In this document: positions 16,424 through 24,796 of the stretch, piece by piece
Position numbering within the stretch: the stretch's first letter is position 1
How the letters are laid out: the number at the start of each line of letters is the position of its first letter
Assembly (NCBI GenBank): GCA_903896015.1
Contig: CAITWF010000026.1
Location: forward strand, 1-64,000
Reading direction: 5' to 3'
DNA length: 64,000 bases
Origin: an uncultured Opitutia bacterium
GTDB taxonomy: Bacteria > Verrucomicrobiota > Verrucomicrobiia > Opitutales > Opitutaceae
Program-made: the position numbers and the translations under genes
The notes under the pieces: generated by a model
Seen by the model: the letters and a program-made list of their open reading frames with translations, nothing else
Databases searched by the model: none
Told to the model about the DNA's origin: nothing

Positions 16424-18154
16424 ATGCGTTACTCGTTCCCTCGTTCTGAATCGACTTCCCACGTCTTGCTGCTGGCCGCTCTCGGCCTCGTTACCGCGGC
16501 TGTCGCGCAGACGACGCCCGCGGGCAACGCCGATCGCGGAAAGAGCCTATTCGTGCAAAGCTGCGCGACCTGTCACGCCACTGGAACCGACACCCGCGCG
16601 GTCGCCGGGCAGGGGCCGATGATCGCAGGCGTGATGGGGCGGCGCGCGGCATCGCTCACCAATTTCAGTTATACTCCCGCGATGACGGCCTCGGGCCTGA
16701 CGTGGGATGTGGCGACGCTCGATCGGTTTCTCGCGGCCCCGACGACGGTCGTGCCTGGCTCAACCATGGTGGTGCCCGTGGCGACGCCGTCCGATCGGGC
16801 CGACATCATCGCGTTTCTTTCGACGCTGAAACCTGTTGCCGCGCCGACGGCGGCTGAAGTTGCCGCAGCGGCCGTGCATGATCGGACGCCTGGCGACTGG
16901 CAGAACGATGCGCCGGGCGCGAAACACCGCATCAGTGTTGCTGACCTGCCGCCGCCGTTCGCGACCAAGTCCGCCGGCAACAATCCGCGCACCGTCGATC
17001 GTCCGGTAGACGCGAAGCTCTCCGTGCCGCCCGGTTTTCAAATCAAATTGTTCGCGTCGGGTCTGTCGGGACCGCGTCTGCTGCGCACGGCGCCGAACGG
17101 TGACATCTTCATCGCCGAGACCCGCGCGGGACAAATCCGCGTGCTGCGCGCGCCGGACGGTGCGGATGCGCCGATGGAAAACGTGGTCTTCGCGACGAAT
17201 CTGAAAGGGCCGTTCGGCATCGCGTTTTATCCGGCGGGCGACAGCCCGCAGTGGATCTACGTGGGCAATCTCAACTCCGTCGTGCGCTTCCCGTATCGCA
17301 ACGGTGATCTGCAGGCGCGCGGGCCGGCGGAGACTGTGGTCGCTCAACTGGCGGAAACGACCGGCGGGCACACGACGCGCGATGTGGCGTTTTCACTCGA
17401 TGGCAAGCGTATGTTCATCTCGGTCGGCTCCGGGTCGAATGTTGCGGAAAGCATGGGCAAGAAATCACCCGACGAAGTCCGCGACTGGGAAGCCACACAC
17501 CTTCGCGGCTCGACGTGGGGTAACGAGGCCAACCGCGCCGACGTGCTCGTCGCCGATCCGGAAGGAAAGGGTTTAAAAAATTTTGCGGCCGGCATCCGCA
17601 ATGCCGTGGGGCTCGCGGTGCATCCGCGCACCGGCGAGCTGTGGGTCTCGACCAATGAACGCGACGGTCTCGGCGACGATCTCGTGCCCGACTACATTTC
17701 GCACATCCAAGAGGGAGGCTATTACGGCTGGCCGTGGTATTACATGGGGAACCATGAGGACCCGCGACACAAGGGCGCGCGCCCCGATCTCGCGGGCGTG
17801 GCGATCGTGCCGGACGTGCCGGTGCAGGCGCACTCGGCTTCGCTGGAGCTGACGTTTTATCCGCAGGAGGTTTCCGGTCCCTCGGCGTTCCCCGCGGAAT
17901 ATCGCGGCGAGATTTTCGCGGCCTTTCACGGTTCGTGGAACCGCACCGGCCGCACGGGCAGCAAGGTGGTTCGTGTCCACATGAAGGACGGCAAGGCGAC
18001 CGGCGACTACGAGGACTTCGTAACTGGCTTCGTCGTCGACGACGGCAAAGTTTGGGGCCGTCCCGTTGGGGTGACGGTCGCGCATGACGGTGCCCTGCTC
18101 ATGACGGACGACGCCAAGGGCACCCTCTGGCGCATCGCCCACACTAGCCGCTAA
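16424..18154 (+). CDS. Cytochrome c fused to a sorbosone/glucose dehydrogenase-type beta-propeller
   Basis: 576 residues: a signal peptide (ending near AVAQ), a class I cytochrome c domain with CATCH at 47-51 and a later Met ligand in GSTMVVP, then from about residue 200 a six-bladed propeller. The propeller begins FQIKLFASGLSGPRLL and contains NGDIFIAETRAGQIRVL and LWVSTNERDGLGDDL, as in PQQ-dependent sorbosone or aldose dehydrogenases. The fusion suggests that a periplasmic sugar or alcohol is oxidised and electrons pass directly to the attached haem. PQQ binding is assumed, not visible. The cytochrome part resembles c550-like domains (TWDVATLDRFLAAPTTVVPG). It stands alone downstream of tRNA-Cys. 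Confidence 0.85.
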   Translation: MRYSFPRSESTSHVLLLAALGLVTAAVAQTTPAGNADRGKSLFVQSCATCHATGTDTRAVAGQGPMIAGVMGRRAASLTNFSYTPAMTASGLTWDVATLDRFLAAPTTVVPGSTMVVPVATPSDRADIIAFLSTLKPVAAPTAAEVAAAAVHDRTPGDWQNDAPGAKHRISVADLPPPFATKSAGNNPRTVDRPVDAKLSVPPGFQIKLFASGLSGPRLLRTAPNGDIFIAETRAGQIRVLRAPDGADAPMENVVFATNLKGPFGIAFYPAGDSPQWIYVGNLNSVVRFPYRNGDLQARGPAETVVAQLAETTGGHTTRDVAFSLDGKRMFISVGSGSNVAESMGKKSPDEVRDWEATHLRGSTWGNEANRADVLVADPEGKGLKNFAAGIRNAVGLAVHPRTGELWVSTNERDGLGDDLVPDYISHIQEGGYYGWPWYYMGNHEDPRHKGARPDLAGVAIVPDVPVQAHSASLELTFYPQEVSGPSAFPAEYRGEIFAAFHGSWNRTGRTGSKVVRVHMKDGKATGDYEDFVTGFVVDDGKVWGRPVGVTVAHDGALLMTDDAKGTLWRIAHTSR

Positions 18155-18170
18155 AGAAAGCGCGGCCGGC

Positions 18171-18989
18171 TTATTTTCCGGCCGATGCGATCATCGCATC
18201 GAAAAATTTTTGGCCCTCGGAAACGAGTTGGTTCGGATCGGCCTGGAAGGCGCGGTTGTCGGTCTCGATTGCCATCACGCCGGACCACTTCGACTTTTTG
18301 ATCGCGGCGAAAAGACCGACGTAGTTGGCGGCGCCGGTGCCGAGCGCAACGTCGAGGACCACTTCTTTTCCGTCGGCGCCTTTTTCGATTTTTTTGTCCT
18401 TAAAGTGGATGTCGTAAACGCGGTCGCCATAGTCGCGGAAGAGCTGCGCGGCGTCGTAGCCGGCGGCGGTCGCCCAGCCGACATCGAGGCACACGCCGAT
18501 GCGATGGTCGCGCTTGGCGAGCACGCCCTTCACGGTGTCGGTGTTGCCGTAGGTCGAGCCCTTGCCGTGATTGTGGATCGCGAGCTTGATGTCGTATTCC
18601 TTCACGAGCACCTCGAGCCCGTCCCACTCGGCCTGATCCTTCGGCTCGACCACGATGACTTTTGCGCCAACGAGTTTCGCGAACTCGAACAGCTTCCGGT
18701 TCTCCTCCGGCTTCATCGACGTCTTGCTGACGCCAAACGTGTAGCACGAGAGCCCTTTGGCATCGAGGATCGCCTTCTTGCGGAGCGTTTCCTCCTTCGT
18801 GCCCTTCGGATCGAATTGCGAATCGATGAACTGCACCTGCGTGATGTGATGGGCGACCGCGAAGTCGACGACTTGATCAAACGTCATCTTGTTCGCGGTC
18901 CACGTTTGCAGTCCGAGTTGGACGCCGGCCGCGCGAAGCGAGGTCAGCGAAAGGAGGCCGAGGGCGAGGAGGGTAAGGAGTTTTTTCAT
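18171..18989 (-). CDS. Secreted sugar phosphate isomerase/epimerase-like (AP endonuclease 2 fold) protein
   Basis: 272 residues: a signal peptide (MKKLLTLLALGLLSLTSLRA) followed by a xylose-isomerase-like TIM barrel. Recognisable strands and metal-site segments are VQLGLQTW, IHNHGK, IGVCLDVGWA, YDIHFKDKK and MAIETDN, giving the His, Asp and Glu positions that bind divalent metal in this superfamily. Exported members are common in Verrucomicrobia and Planctomycetes and often sit beside DUF1080 proteins, as here (39 bp after the DUF1080 gene). It probably acts on a sugar or keto-sugar in the periplasm. The substrate is not known. Confidence 0.8.
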   Translation of the reverse strand: MKKLLTLLALGLLSLTSLRAAGVQLGLQTWTANKMTFDQVVDFAVAHHITQVQFIDSQFDPKGTKEETLRKKAILDAKGLSCYTFGVSKTSMKPEENRKLFEFAKLVGAKVIVVEPKDQAEWDGLEVLVKEYDIKLAIHNHGKGSTYGNTDTVKGVLAKRDHRIGVCLDVGWATAAGYDAAQLFRDYGDRVYDIHFKDKKIEKGADGKEVVLDVALGTGAANYVGLFAAIKKSKWSGVMAIETDNRAFQADPNQLVSEGQKFFDAMIASAGK

Positions 18990-19028
18990 CGGAAATTCTA
19001 GGACGCCGGCGGTGGGGTTGCGATTACG

Positions 19029-19661
19029 TCAGTTCAACTCGGCGAGGCGGATGTTGCGGTATTCCACTTTCATTTTCACGCCCGGGTGGATTTGGAGGCC
19101 GATCGTGGCGGCGCCGGCAAATCTGGCGTCGGTATATTCGGACGCCTTGGTGCCGTTGATCCAGCACATGAAGGTATTGCCCTTCGCATGAATGCGGAAC
19201 GTGTTCCACTCGCCCTCGGGCTTCATCAGCTTCTTGAACTCCTTGGCTTGACCGGCCTCGGGGTAAGCCGGCTTGCCGCCGGTGTAGAATGAGCCGGTCA
19301 TGTCGACCAGCAGGCTGCCGGACACGCCGAGCTGGAGCTGGATTCGCGGTTTGCGCATGTCGATGCCGGTGTCGAGGCCGCGGGGGAGTGGGCCGCTCTT
19401 CCACCGCACGTCGAACTCGATCACGAAGTCGCCGTAGTCTTTGTCCGTGAGCAGATAGTTTCCCTTCAGCGCGGCGTCGTTTTCGCCGACAAGGATGCCG
19501 TTCTCCACGCGCCAGAATTTGTTGCCGACGGGGTCTTTCCAGCCGGTGAGGTCCTTGCCGTTGAAGATCGGCTTGAGCTCGGGCATGGGGTCGGCGCCGA
19601 AAATCGGCAGCGCGAGAAACAGGGAAAGCAGGGCGAGGGTGACGGAGGGGAGGGGTTTCAT
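19029..19661 (-). CDS. Secreted DUF1080 (3-keto-disaccharide hydrolase-like) protein
   Basis: 210 residues from ATG 19661, which starts a signal peptide (MKPLPSVTLALLSLFLALPI, cleavage near FGA). The rest is a concanavalin-like DUF1080 domain with the diagnostic start FNGKDLTGWKDP, FWRVENGILVGEN, GDFVIEFDVRWKSG and the end IGLQIHPGVKMKVEYRNIRL. Some DUF1080 proteins have been shown to hydrolyse 3-keto-glycosides. The co-directional sugar isomerase-like gene 39 bp downstream supports a role in extracytoplasmic sugar breakdown. Confidence 0.85.
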   Translation of the reverse strand: MKPLPSVTLALLSLFLALPIFGADPMPELKPIFNGKDLTGWKDPVGNKFWRVENGILVGENDAALKGNYLLTDKDYGDFVIEFDVRWKSGPLPRGLDTGIDMRKPRIQLQLGVSGSLLVDMTGSFYTGGKPAYPEAGQAKEFKKLMKPEGEWNTFRIHAKGNTFMCWINGTKASEYTDARFAGAATIGLQIHPGVKMKVEYRNIRLAELN

Positions 19662-19812
19662 CTCGGGCACGTTGCGCGATCTGATGGCATTTGAGAAGGC
19701 GTTTGTTCGTGGCCACGTCGTGCCTGAAATTTTTTTGAGGAAACGTTCAGGTGGCCTTAATCCGCGAGTGAGATTCTCATGTGTGCCGCCGAACGCGCGG
19801 CCGTTACCCCCG

Positions 19813-20922
19813 ATGAAACCGATCCGCTTGGTCCACGCCTTTCTCATCGTGCTGTGCGCCGTCATTGGCGCGCGCGCTCAGACGGCCCGCCCGCTGCCGA
19901 AGCCGCCGACTCCCACGGAGACCGCGAACTGGAAAGAGCAAGGCCGCACGCTCCCGACGCCCGAACTGCTCCAGCCCACACTCGATCCGGCGCTGCCCGC
20001 GTTTGTGCCGCGCACTGACCTCGAGATCGCCGGCCACTTCAAGGGCGCGTCGTCCGACGTGCTCGCCGTGCTCACCAAAAACTGGATCGCGGCGTTTCAG
20101 AAATTTTACCCGAAGGTCAGCTTCGATCTGCCGCCGCCTTATGCCGGCAGCCTCGGCGCCGTCGAACTCGCGAAAGGCGGACTCGATTTTGTGATGGTCT
20201 CGCGCGAACTGCGCCCAGCCGACATCACCGAGTTTCGCAAGAACTTCAGCTACGATCCGACGAGCCTGCCGATTTCCGGCGGCACTTACCGCCACTTCGG
20301 ATTCCTTGATGCGCTCGGCGTCTTCGTTAATCAGGACAACCCACTCAAACAGATTTCGTTCGCGCAACTCGACGCGATCCTTTCGACGACCCATCATCGC
20401 GGAGGCGCGGCGATCACGACCTGGGGTCAGCTCGGCCTGACGGGTGAATGGGCCGACAAACCGATCCATGTGTGGGGGGTGAAGCCGTGGAATGGCTTCG
20501 AGGAATTCGTCCGCCAGCGCGTGCTGAGCGTCGGCGACAAACGCGGCGAGTGGCGCACCGACATCAATTTCGTCGAAACCGTCTTTCCTGTTTCGCCCGC
20601 CGTCGCGAAAGACCGCTATGCGATCGGTTATGCGGGACTCGCCTATGTCGGCGACGGCGTGAAGTTGTTGCCGCTGGCGGCGGAAGAAAGCGCACCGGCC
20701 GTGCCGCCGAGCTACGAGGATGTCGCGCGCGCGACCTATCCGTTGAGCCGACTGGTTTTCGTTAACCTCAACAAAGCCCCGGGCAAGCCGCTCCCGCCCG
20801 CGCTCGCGGAATTCGTGCGCTTCATTGTGAGCCACGAAGGCCAGCAGGTAATCCTCGACCAGAAAATTTTCCTGCCGTTGCGGGCGGAACAGACGGCAGT
20901 CACGCGTGCGGCGCTTCAGTAA
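19813..20922 (+). CDS. PstS-like periplasmic binding protein
   Basis: 369 residues from ATG 19813, which begins a signal peptide (ending ARAQ). The body is a type 2 periplasmic-binding fold of the PstS-like kind: SSDVLAVLTKNWIAAFQKFY, DFVMVSRELRPADI, GVFVNQDNPLKQISFAQLDA, AITTWGQLGLTGEW and YAIGYAGLAYVGDG. PstS delivers phosphate to an ABC transporter, but no pst permease or ATPase gene is in the window, so the ligand is uncertain. It shares the WGQLGLTGEWA segment with the genes at 20929 and 24797. It diverges from the DUF1080 gene and meets the tandem PstS-like gene tail to tail, 6 bp apart. Confidence 0.8.
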   Translation: MKPIRLVHAFLIVLCAVIGARAQTARPLPKPPTPTETANWKEQGRTLPTPELLQPTLDPALPAFVPRTDLEIAGHFKGASSDVLAVLTKNWIAAFQKFYPKVSFDLPPPYAGSLGAVELAKGGLDFVMVSRELRPADITEFRKNFSYDPTSLPISGGTYRHFGFLDALGVFVNQDNPLKQISFAQLDAILSTTHHRGGAAITTWGQLGLTGEWADKPIHVWGVKPWNGFEEFVRQRVLSVGDKRGEWRTDINFVETVFPVSPAVAKDRYAIGYAGLAYVGDGVKLLPLAAEESAPAVPPSYEDVARATYPLSRLVFVNLNKAPGKPLPPALAEFVRFIVSHEGQQVILDQKIFLPLRAEQTAVTRAALQ

Positions 20923-20928
20923 GTGCGG

Positions 20929-22707
20929 CTAGCGCGAGCCGAGTTTTGCCAACTCCGCAGCGATCTCGGATTCGTTGAGCGGCAGATAGCCGAGCGTGCC
21001 TTGGGCGATGAGGGACTGGCCTTCGCGTGAGAGCGCGAAACGCAGAAACTCCCGCGTAAGTGGCTCGACCGCTCGGCGCGTGCAGATGAGGAGATGGCGA
21101 TCGAGGGGATAGCGTCCGGCGACAAGCGTTTCCTTGGTGAGTGGGACGGGTGCGTCGCCGGGGTGCGGCGCGAGCGCGAGGATTTTGACGTCGGGACTTA
21201 CGCGCATCGCGGCTGCGAATCCAATCGCGTGCGGGTCGGCACCGACGCGCTTTACCACTTCGGCCGACTGCGCAAAACCGGCGAAGTCTGCCGCGAGCGC
21301 TCGCCGGCCGAGCACGCGATCGCGAAAGAAGAGGCCGAGTGCCGTTTCGGGCGCGAGGCCGCACGGATGGAGGTCGCGCGCCGACGCTGCGCCGGAGAAA
21401 ATGGCGGCGACCTCGTCGAGTATGACGGAAGCGAGCGGGTTGGTGCGATGGACGAAAATCGCGAGCGGTCCGCTCAGCGCGTGCGGATCGAGCGAGGCGT
21501 GGGCGACTCGAAAGACTTGCGGCGCATCTCCCGTCGCCGCGCGGTAAGTGGCGAGTTCTTGCGCGGAAAACTCCGCACCCATCGGCGCGAACAGCGAGCG
21601 ACCGGCGGCGAGTGCCGGCGGCCCCGTGCGCGTGCCCTTGAGGTCCAGGGCGAAGCGGATGTCGGGATGGCGAAACGAAAATTCCGTGGCGAGCGCGCCA
21701 AGCATTTCCTGCATGTCGTTGTAGCCGACGACCGCGGTGGCGTCGCTGGGCGTGATGTAGCCGCCGGCTGGCACGGAGGAGATTGGAGGTGGCAGCGGAA
21801 AAAATTTCTCCGCGTCGGCGGCCACGGCACGCTGGCCGGCCTCGCTTTGGGCGAAGCGCACAAACTCGTGCGTGGCGGTGTCGGGCTTCGGTGCGACGCA
21901 CAGATAGAGCGTCCGCGCGAGTGGATAGTCGCGGCGCGCGACATCGTCCGCGGTGCCGGAGAAAGGTTCTCCGCCGTCTATGGTGGCGAGCGCGAGCGCC
22001 TTGGTGCCCGGCTGGGCGTACGCAAAGCCGCTGTAGCCGATCGCGGTTTCGTCGGCAGCGACGGCGCGCACGATGAGTTCAAGGGCCTGCGGGCCTCCGG
22101 CGACATCGGCGTGGGCGACGAGGTCGGTGCGCCACGCGCGACCGTTGAGCAGGCGATTGTCGAGGTAGTTTACAATGCCCGGTGGATTGCCGGTTTCGCG
22201 GCGGACGAGCATCCCGTGCGCGGAGACTTTCTTCGCCGCCCACTCGCCGGTGAGACCGAGTTGGCCCCACCTGGTAATTTCACCATCGGCGGAAAAGAGA
22301 TCGCGGAGCTGCGGGAGCGTGAGGCGGGCGATCGGATTCCTTTCGTTCACGAAGATCGCGATCGCGTGGGTGCCGCCCTTCGTGGCACGACTGCCAGTCG
22401 CGATTGGCACGAGCGTCGGTGGGACACCAAATTTTTCGAAGTAGCGTGCGCGTTCACTCGGAAACAACTCACGCGAGAACGGCGCGACCTGCACGTCGCC
22501 GCGAAGCAGCGCGTCAAACGCCTCGGCGGAAAATTTCGCGCGGAGCGTGACGCGTGCGGGCGTGTCAGGATGTGTTGTCGTGAAATCGCGCGTCCACGCA
22601 TCCATCAACCCCGCCATGCTGTCGGCGCTGGCGCACGCGACGTCGGCGCGAGAAGCGCGGAAGAGGCCGAGTGTGAGCAAAGCCGCGAAGACGAGGCGCG
22701 AGTTCAT
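20929..22707 (-). CDS. Tandem PstS-like protein with two binding-protein domains
   Basis: 592 residues with an N-terminal signal peptide (MNSRLVFAALLTLGLFRASR). Two PstS-like halves follow one another. The first (about 25-305) has AIAIFVNERNPIARLTLPQL, ITRWGQLGLTGEWA and ETAIGYSGFAYA. The second (about 325-590) repeats the plan with PLAIFVHRTNPLASVILDEV, ADPHAIGFAAAMRVSPDVKI and REFLRFALSREGQSLIAQG. The second half lacks the WGQLGLTGEWA segment and is more diverged. Two binding lobes pairs in one chain suggest a secreted or cell-surface binder, not a classical transporter component. It lies 28 bp after the YncE-like gene and could share its transcript. Confidence 0.75.
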   Translation of the reverse strand: MNSRLVFAALLTLGLFRASRADVACASADSMAGLMDAWTRDFTTTHPDTPARVTLRAKFSAEAFDALLRGDVQVAPFSRELFPSERARYFEKFGVPPTLVPIATGSRATKGGTHAIAIFVNERNPIARLTLPQLRDLFSADGEITRWGQLGLTGEWAAKKVSAHGMLVRRETGNPPGIVNYLDNRLLNGRAWRTDLVAHADVAGGPQALELIVRAVAADETAIGYSGFAYAQPGTKALALATIDGGEPFSGTADDVARRDYPLARTLYLCVAPKPDTATHEFVRFAQSEAGQRAVAADAEKFFPLPPPISSVPAGGYITPSDATAVVGYNDMQEMLGALATEFSFRHPDIRFALDLKGTRTGPPALAAGRSLFAPMGAEFSAQELATYRAATGDAPQVFRVAHASLDPHALSGPLAIFVHRTNPLASVILDEVAAIFSGAASARDLHPCGLAPETALGLFFRDRVLGRRALAADFAGFAQSAEVVKRVGADPHAIGFAAAMRVSPDVKILALAPHPGDAPVPLTKETLVAGRYPLDRHLLICTRRAVEPLTREFLRFALSREGQSLIAQGTLGYLPLNESEIAAELAKLGSR

Positions 22708-22735
22708 GGTCCCGAACCGGCGCCGCGTGCGGCGA

Positions 22736-23695
22736 TCAGTTTTGCAGCCAGGACTTCGCGAACGAGTCCTTGCCGTCGGTAAACGTGGTCCACACCGCGT
22801 GGGTCGTCGGATCGACGGCGACGTTTTTGGCGGTCGCGTTGGTTTCGATTTTGCCGAGCGAAGTCAGGCCTGCGTCGGTCGCCTGCACGACGGACATGGC
22901 GCCCGGGCCGGCGCAGAAGATGCGGCGCGTGGTCGCGTCGAACGCGATTTGATCTACGTGTTCGACGATGGGAGCCCGCGCGACGATTTTGCCAGTCTTG
23001 GTGTCCAGGGCGATGAGGAGCGCGTTGTCGCCAGAGACGAATACGCGGCTGTGTGCGGCGTCGAGCACGAGGCCGTGCGGGCCGGTTGCGGGTGCGGTGG
23101 GCCAGGTCGTGACGACGGAGTTGGTCGTCGTGTCGATCACGACGACGTGGTTCGTGACCTTGCTGTTTAGATAGAGGCGATTCGCGGCGGGATCGAAGGC
23201 CATGCACTCGGGGCCTTCGGGCACGGTGATCGTGGCGATGATCTTGCCGCTGTCGGGATCGACGGCCCAGAGGGCTTTGCCGTTGTCATTGGTGATGTAG
23301 ATGCGGCGGTCTTTCGCGTCGAAGAGGATCGCATCACTCTCGCCGGGCAGGGCGATCGAGCTGATTTCCGTGAGTGATTTCCGATCGATTACAGCGATGC
23401 GTTTGTCGTCCTGCACGCTCGCGAAATAAGTCCCGGTCTTCGGATCAACGGTGACCCCGACGGACGGGCCGGTCTTCACGCGGCTGATGAGTTTGTTTGT
23501 GGTGAGATCGAAGAAGTCGGCGGTCTCGTCCTTTTCATGGCCAGCGAGCAACCGGTGCGCCGCAGGATCGACTTCGAGGAAGTCGAATTTTCCGGGCGAG
23601 CCGGGGATCGTGATGGTGGCGCCGGGTTTGAGCGGCGGCTGGGCAAGGGCCGTGACGGTGGCGCAGAGCGCGAACGGAAGAAGGAGCGAGCGCAT
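22736..23695 (-). CDS. Secreted YncE-like beta-propeller protein
   Basis: 319 residues from ATG 23695, starting a signal peptide (MRSLLLPFALCATVTALAQ). The body repeats blades of about 42 residues with phrases such as HRLLAGHEKDETADFFDLTT, GTYFASVQDDKRIAVIDRKS and NRLYLNSKVTNHVVVIDTTT, the YVTN/YncE pattern of seven-bladed propellers. The molecular role of most YncE-like proteins is unknown; they are periplasmic or surface proteins. It sits 13 bp downstream of one small paralogous secreted protein and 28 bp upstream of the tandem PstS-like gene, so the minus-strand genes 25876 to 20929 probably form one operon. Confidence 0.8.
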   Translation of the reverse strand: MRSLLLPFALCATVTALAQPPLKPGATITIPGSPGKFDFLEVDPAAHRLLAGHEKDETADFFDLTTNKLISRVKTGPSVGVTVDPKTGTYFASVQDDKRIAVIDRKSLTEISSIALPGESDAILFDAKDRRIYITNDNGKALWAVDPDSGKIIATITVPEGPECMAFDPAANRLYLNSKVTNHVVVIDTTTNSVVTTWPTAPATGPHGLVLDAAHSRVFVSGDNALLIALDTKTGKIVARAPIVEHVDQIAFDATTRRIFCAGPGAMSVVQATDAGLTSLGKIETNATAKNVAVDPTTHAVWTTFTDGKDSFAKSWLQN

Positions 23696-23708
23696 GGCGG
23701 GAATCCGA

Positions 23709-24203
23709 TCAGAGTTTTGCGGGCGCAAAGAGCGCGGCAAGGTTGGGAATTTTTTTGGAGAGTGCGTCGCGGAGGACGACACCCTTGCGGTGCAACTCGA
23801 CCTCGTCGTCGCCAGCTTTGTAGAGAAACACGAAGCCGTAGGCTCCGATGATCGCGCCGGTGGCGTCCTTCATCGGGACTTGCACTTCAAACTTGTTTGA
23901 TTCCTTCGCGTTGGGGACGCAGATCGTTTTGCGCTCGGTGACGACGGCCTTGTCATCGTCATCGTCATCCTTGCCGATGCGATCAAGGTTCGAGGCGATC
24001 ATTTTCTGCTCAGTGGTGCCGGGGGAGATGGCGTGGAAGCCGACGACGAGGAGGTCGGGATTTTTCGCCATGAGCTCGTTTACGAGTTTCTGGGCGTAGA
24101 TTTTATTGTCGGCGGCCTTGCCAAGGGCCGGTGTGGCGGGTTCGGCGGCGCGCATGACAGCGAAACAAGCGATGAGCGCGGCGAGGACGGGGAGTTTTTT
24201 CAT
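23709..24203 (-). CDS. Small secreted protein of unknown function (paralogue 1)
   Basis: 164 residues: a signal peptide (MKKLPVLAALIACFAVMRA), then a domain with KIYAQKLVNELMAKNPDLLV, the acidic loop LDRIGKDDDDDDKAVV, VQVPMKDATGAIIGAYGFVF and a C-terminal helix RDALSKKIPNLAALF. The layout of helix, beta sheet with V-V-P-L/M-D and G-x-x-x-x-Y/V resembles extracytoplasmic PAS/Cache sensor domains, but there is no membrane anchor or output domain. It is clearly paralogous to the next gene (24225-24743), from which it is separated by 21 bp. The run of six Asp might bind divalent metal. The function is unknown. Confidence 0.6.
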   Translation of the reverse strand: MKKLPVLAALIACFAVMRAAEPATPALGKAADNKIYAQKLVNELMAKNPDLLVVGFHAISPGTTEQKMIASNLDRIGKDDDDDDKAVVTERKTICVPNAKESNKFEVQVPMKDATGAIIGAYGFVFLYKAGDDEVELHRKGVVLRDALSKKIPNLAALFAPAKL

Positions 24204-24224
24204 GGAGCGAAAGCAGCGGACGGG

Positions 24225-24743
24225 TTACTTCGCCTTCTCGTAGAGCCCGGTGTAGGTTGGGATCTTTTTCGCGAGGGCGTCGCGGATTGCGTAGGAGGAT
24301 TTGTAGAAATCCATTTCCGTGCTCGGGTCGTTTGCCTCGTGGTGGTAGGCGAGGACGAGCAGGCCGCAATTTTCGCCGGCGGCGTCGCGCAGCGGCACCA
24401 TCATCACGAACTTCTTGATCGGATCCTTCGGGCGGTGCCATCGGGGATCGATGATGGTGATGCCGGACTTGGTGACCATGATATCGTCGTCGTCATCGGG
24501 GTTGCCGATGCGGTCCAGGTAGGAGCCGGCGAACATCGTGTAGACATCCTTCAGGCCGGGGGGCACGCCGTGAAAGGTGACGCTGATGAGCTCCGGGTGC
24601 GCGGCCATGATCTCGTCGGAGAGCGACTGCGCGTAGATTTTGTAGGACGGCGGCGTCCAATTTTTCTTGGGTGGAGTGGGCGTTTGGGCGCCGAGGGCCG
24701 CGACGCCAAACGCAAACGCGAGGAACAGGAAGAGTTTTTTCAT
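24225..24743 (-). CDS. Small secreted protein of unknown function (paralogue 2)
   Basis: 172 residues from ATG 24743, which begins a signal peptide (MKKLFLFLAFAFGVAALGAQ). The mature part aligns end to end with the 23709 product: KIYAQSLSDEIMAAHPELIS, YLDRIGNPDDDDDIMV, FVMMVPLRDAAGENCGLLVL and YAIRDALAKKIPTYTGLY. The pair arose by tandem duplication. Placement between two PstS-like genes and the propeller suggests a shared extracytoplasmic process, possibly ligand sensing. I recognise no named family with certainty. Confidence 0.6.
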   Translation of the reverse strand: MKKLFLFLAFAFGVAALGAQTPTPPKKNWTPPSYKIYAQSLSDEIMAAHPELISVTFHGVPPGLKDVYTMFAGSYLDRIGNPDDDDDIMVTKSGITIIDPRWHRPKDPIKKFVMMVPLRDAAGENCGLLVLAYHHEANDPSTEMDFYKSSYAIRDALAKKIPTYTGLYEKAK

Positions 24744-24796
24744 GGAAGGATGAGTCGAGCGGGACGGAGGGGGCGAATGAAGTACGCGAGGAGGCA

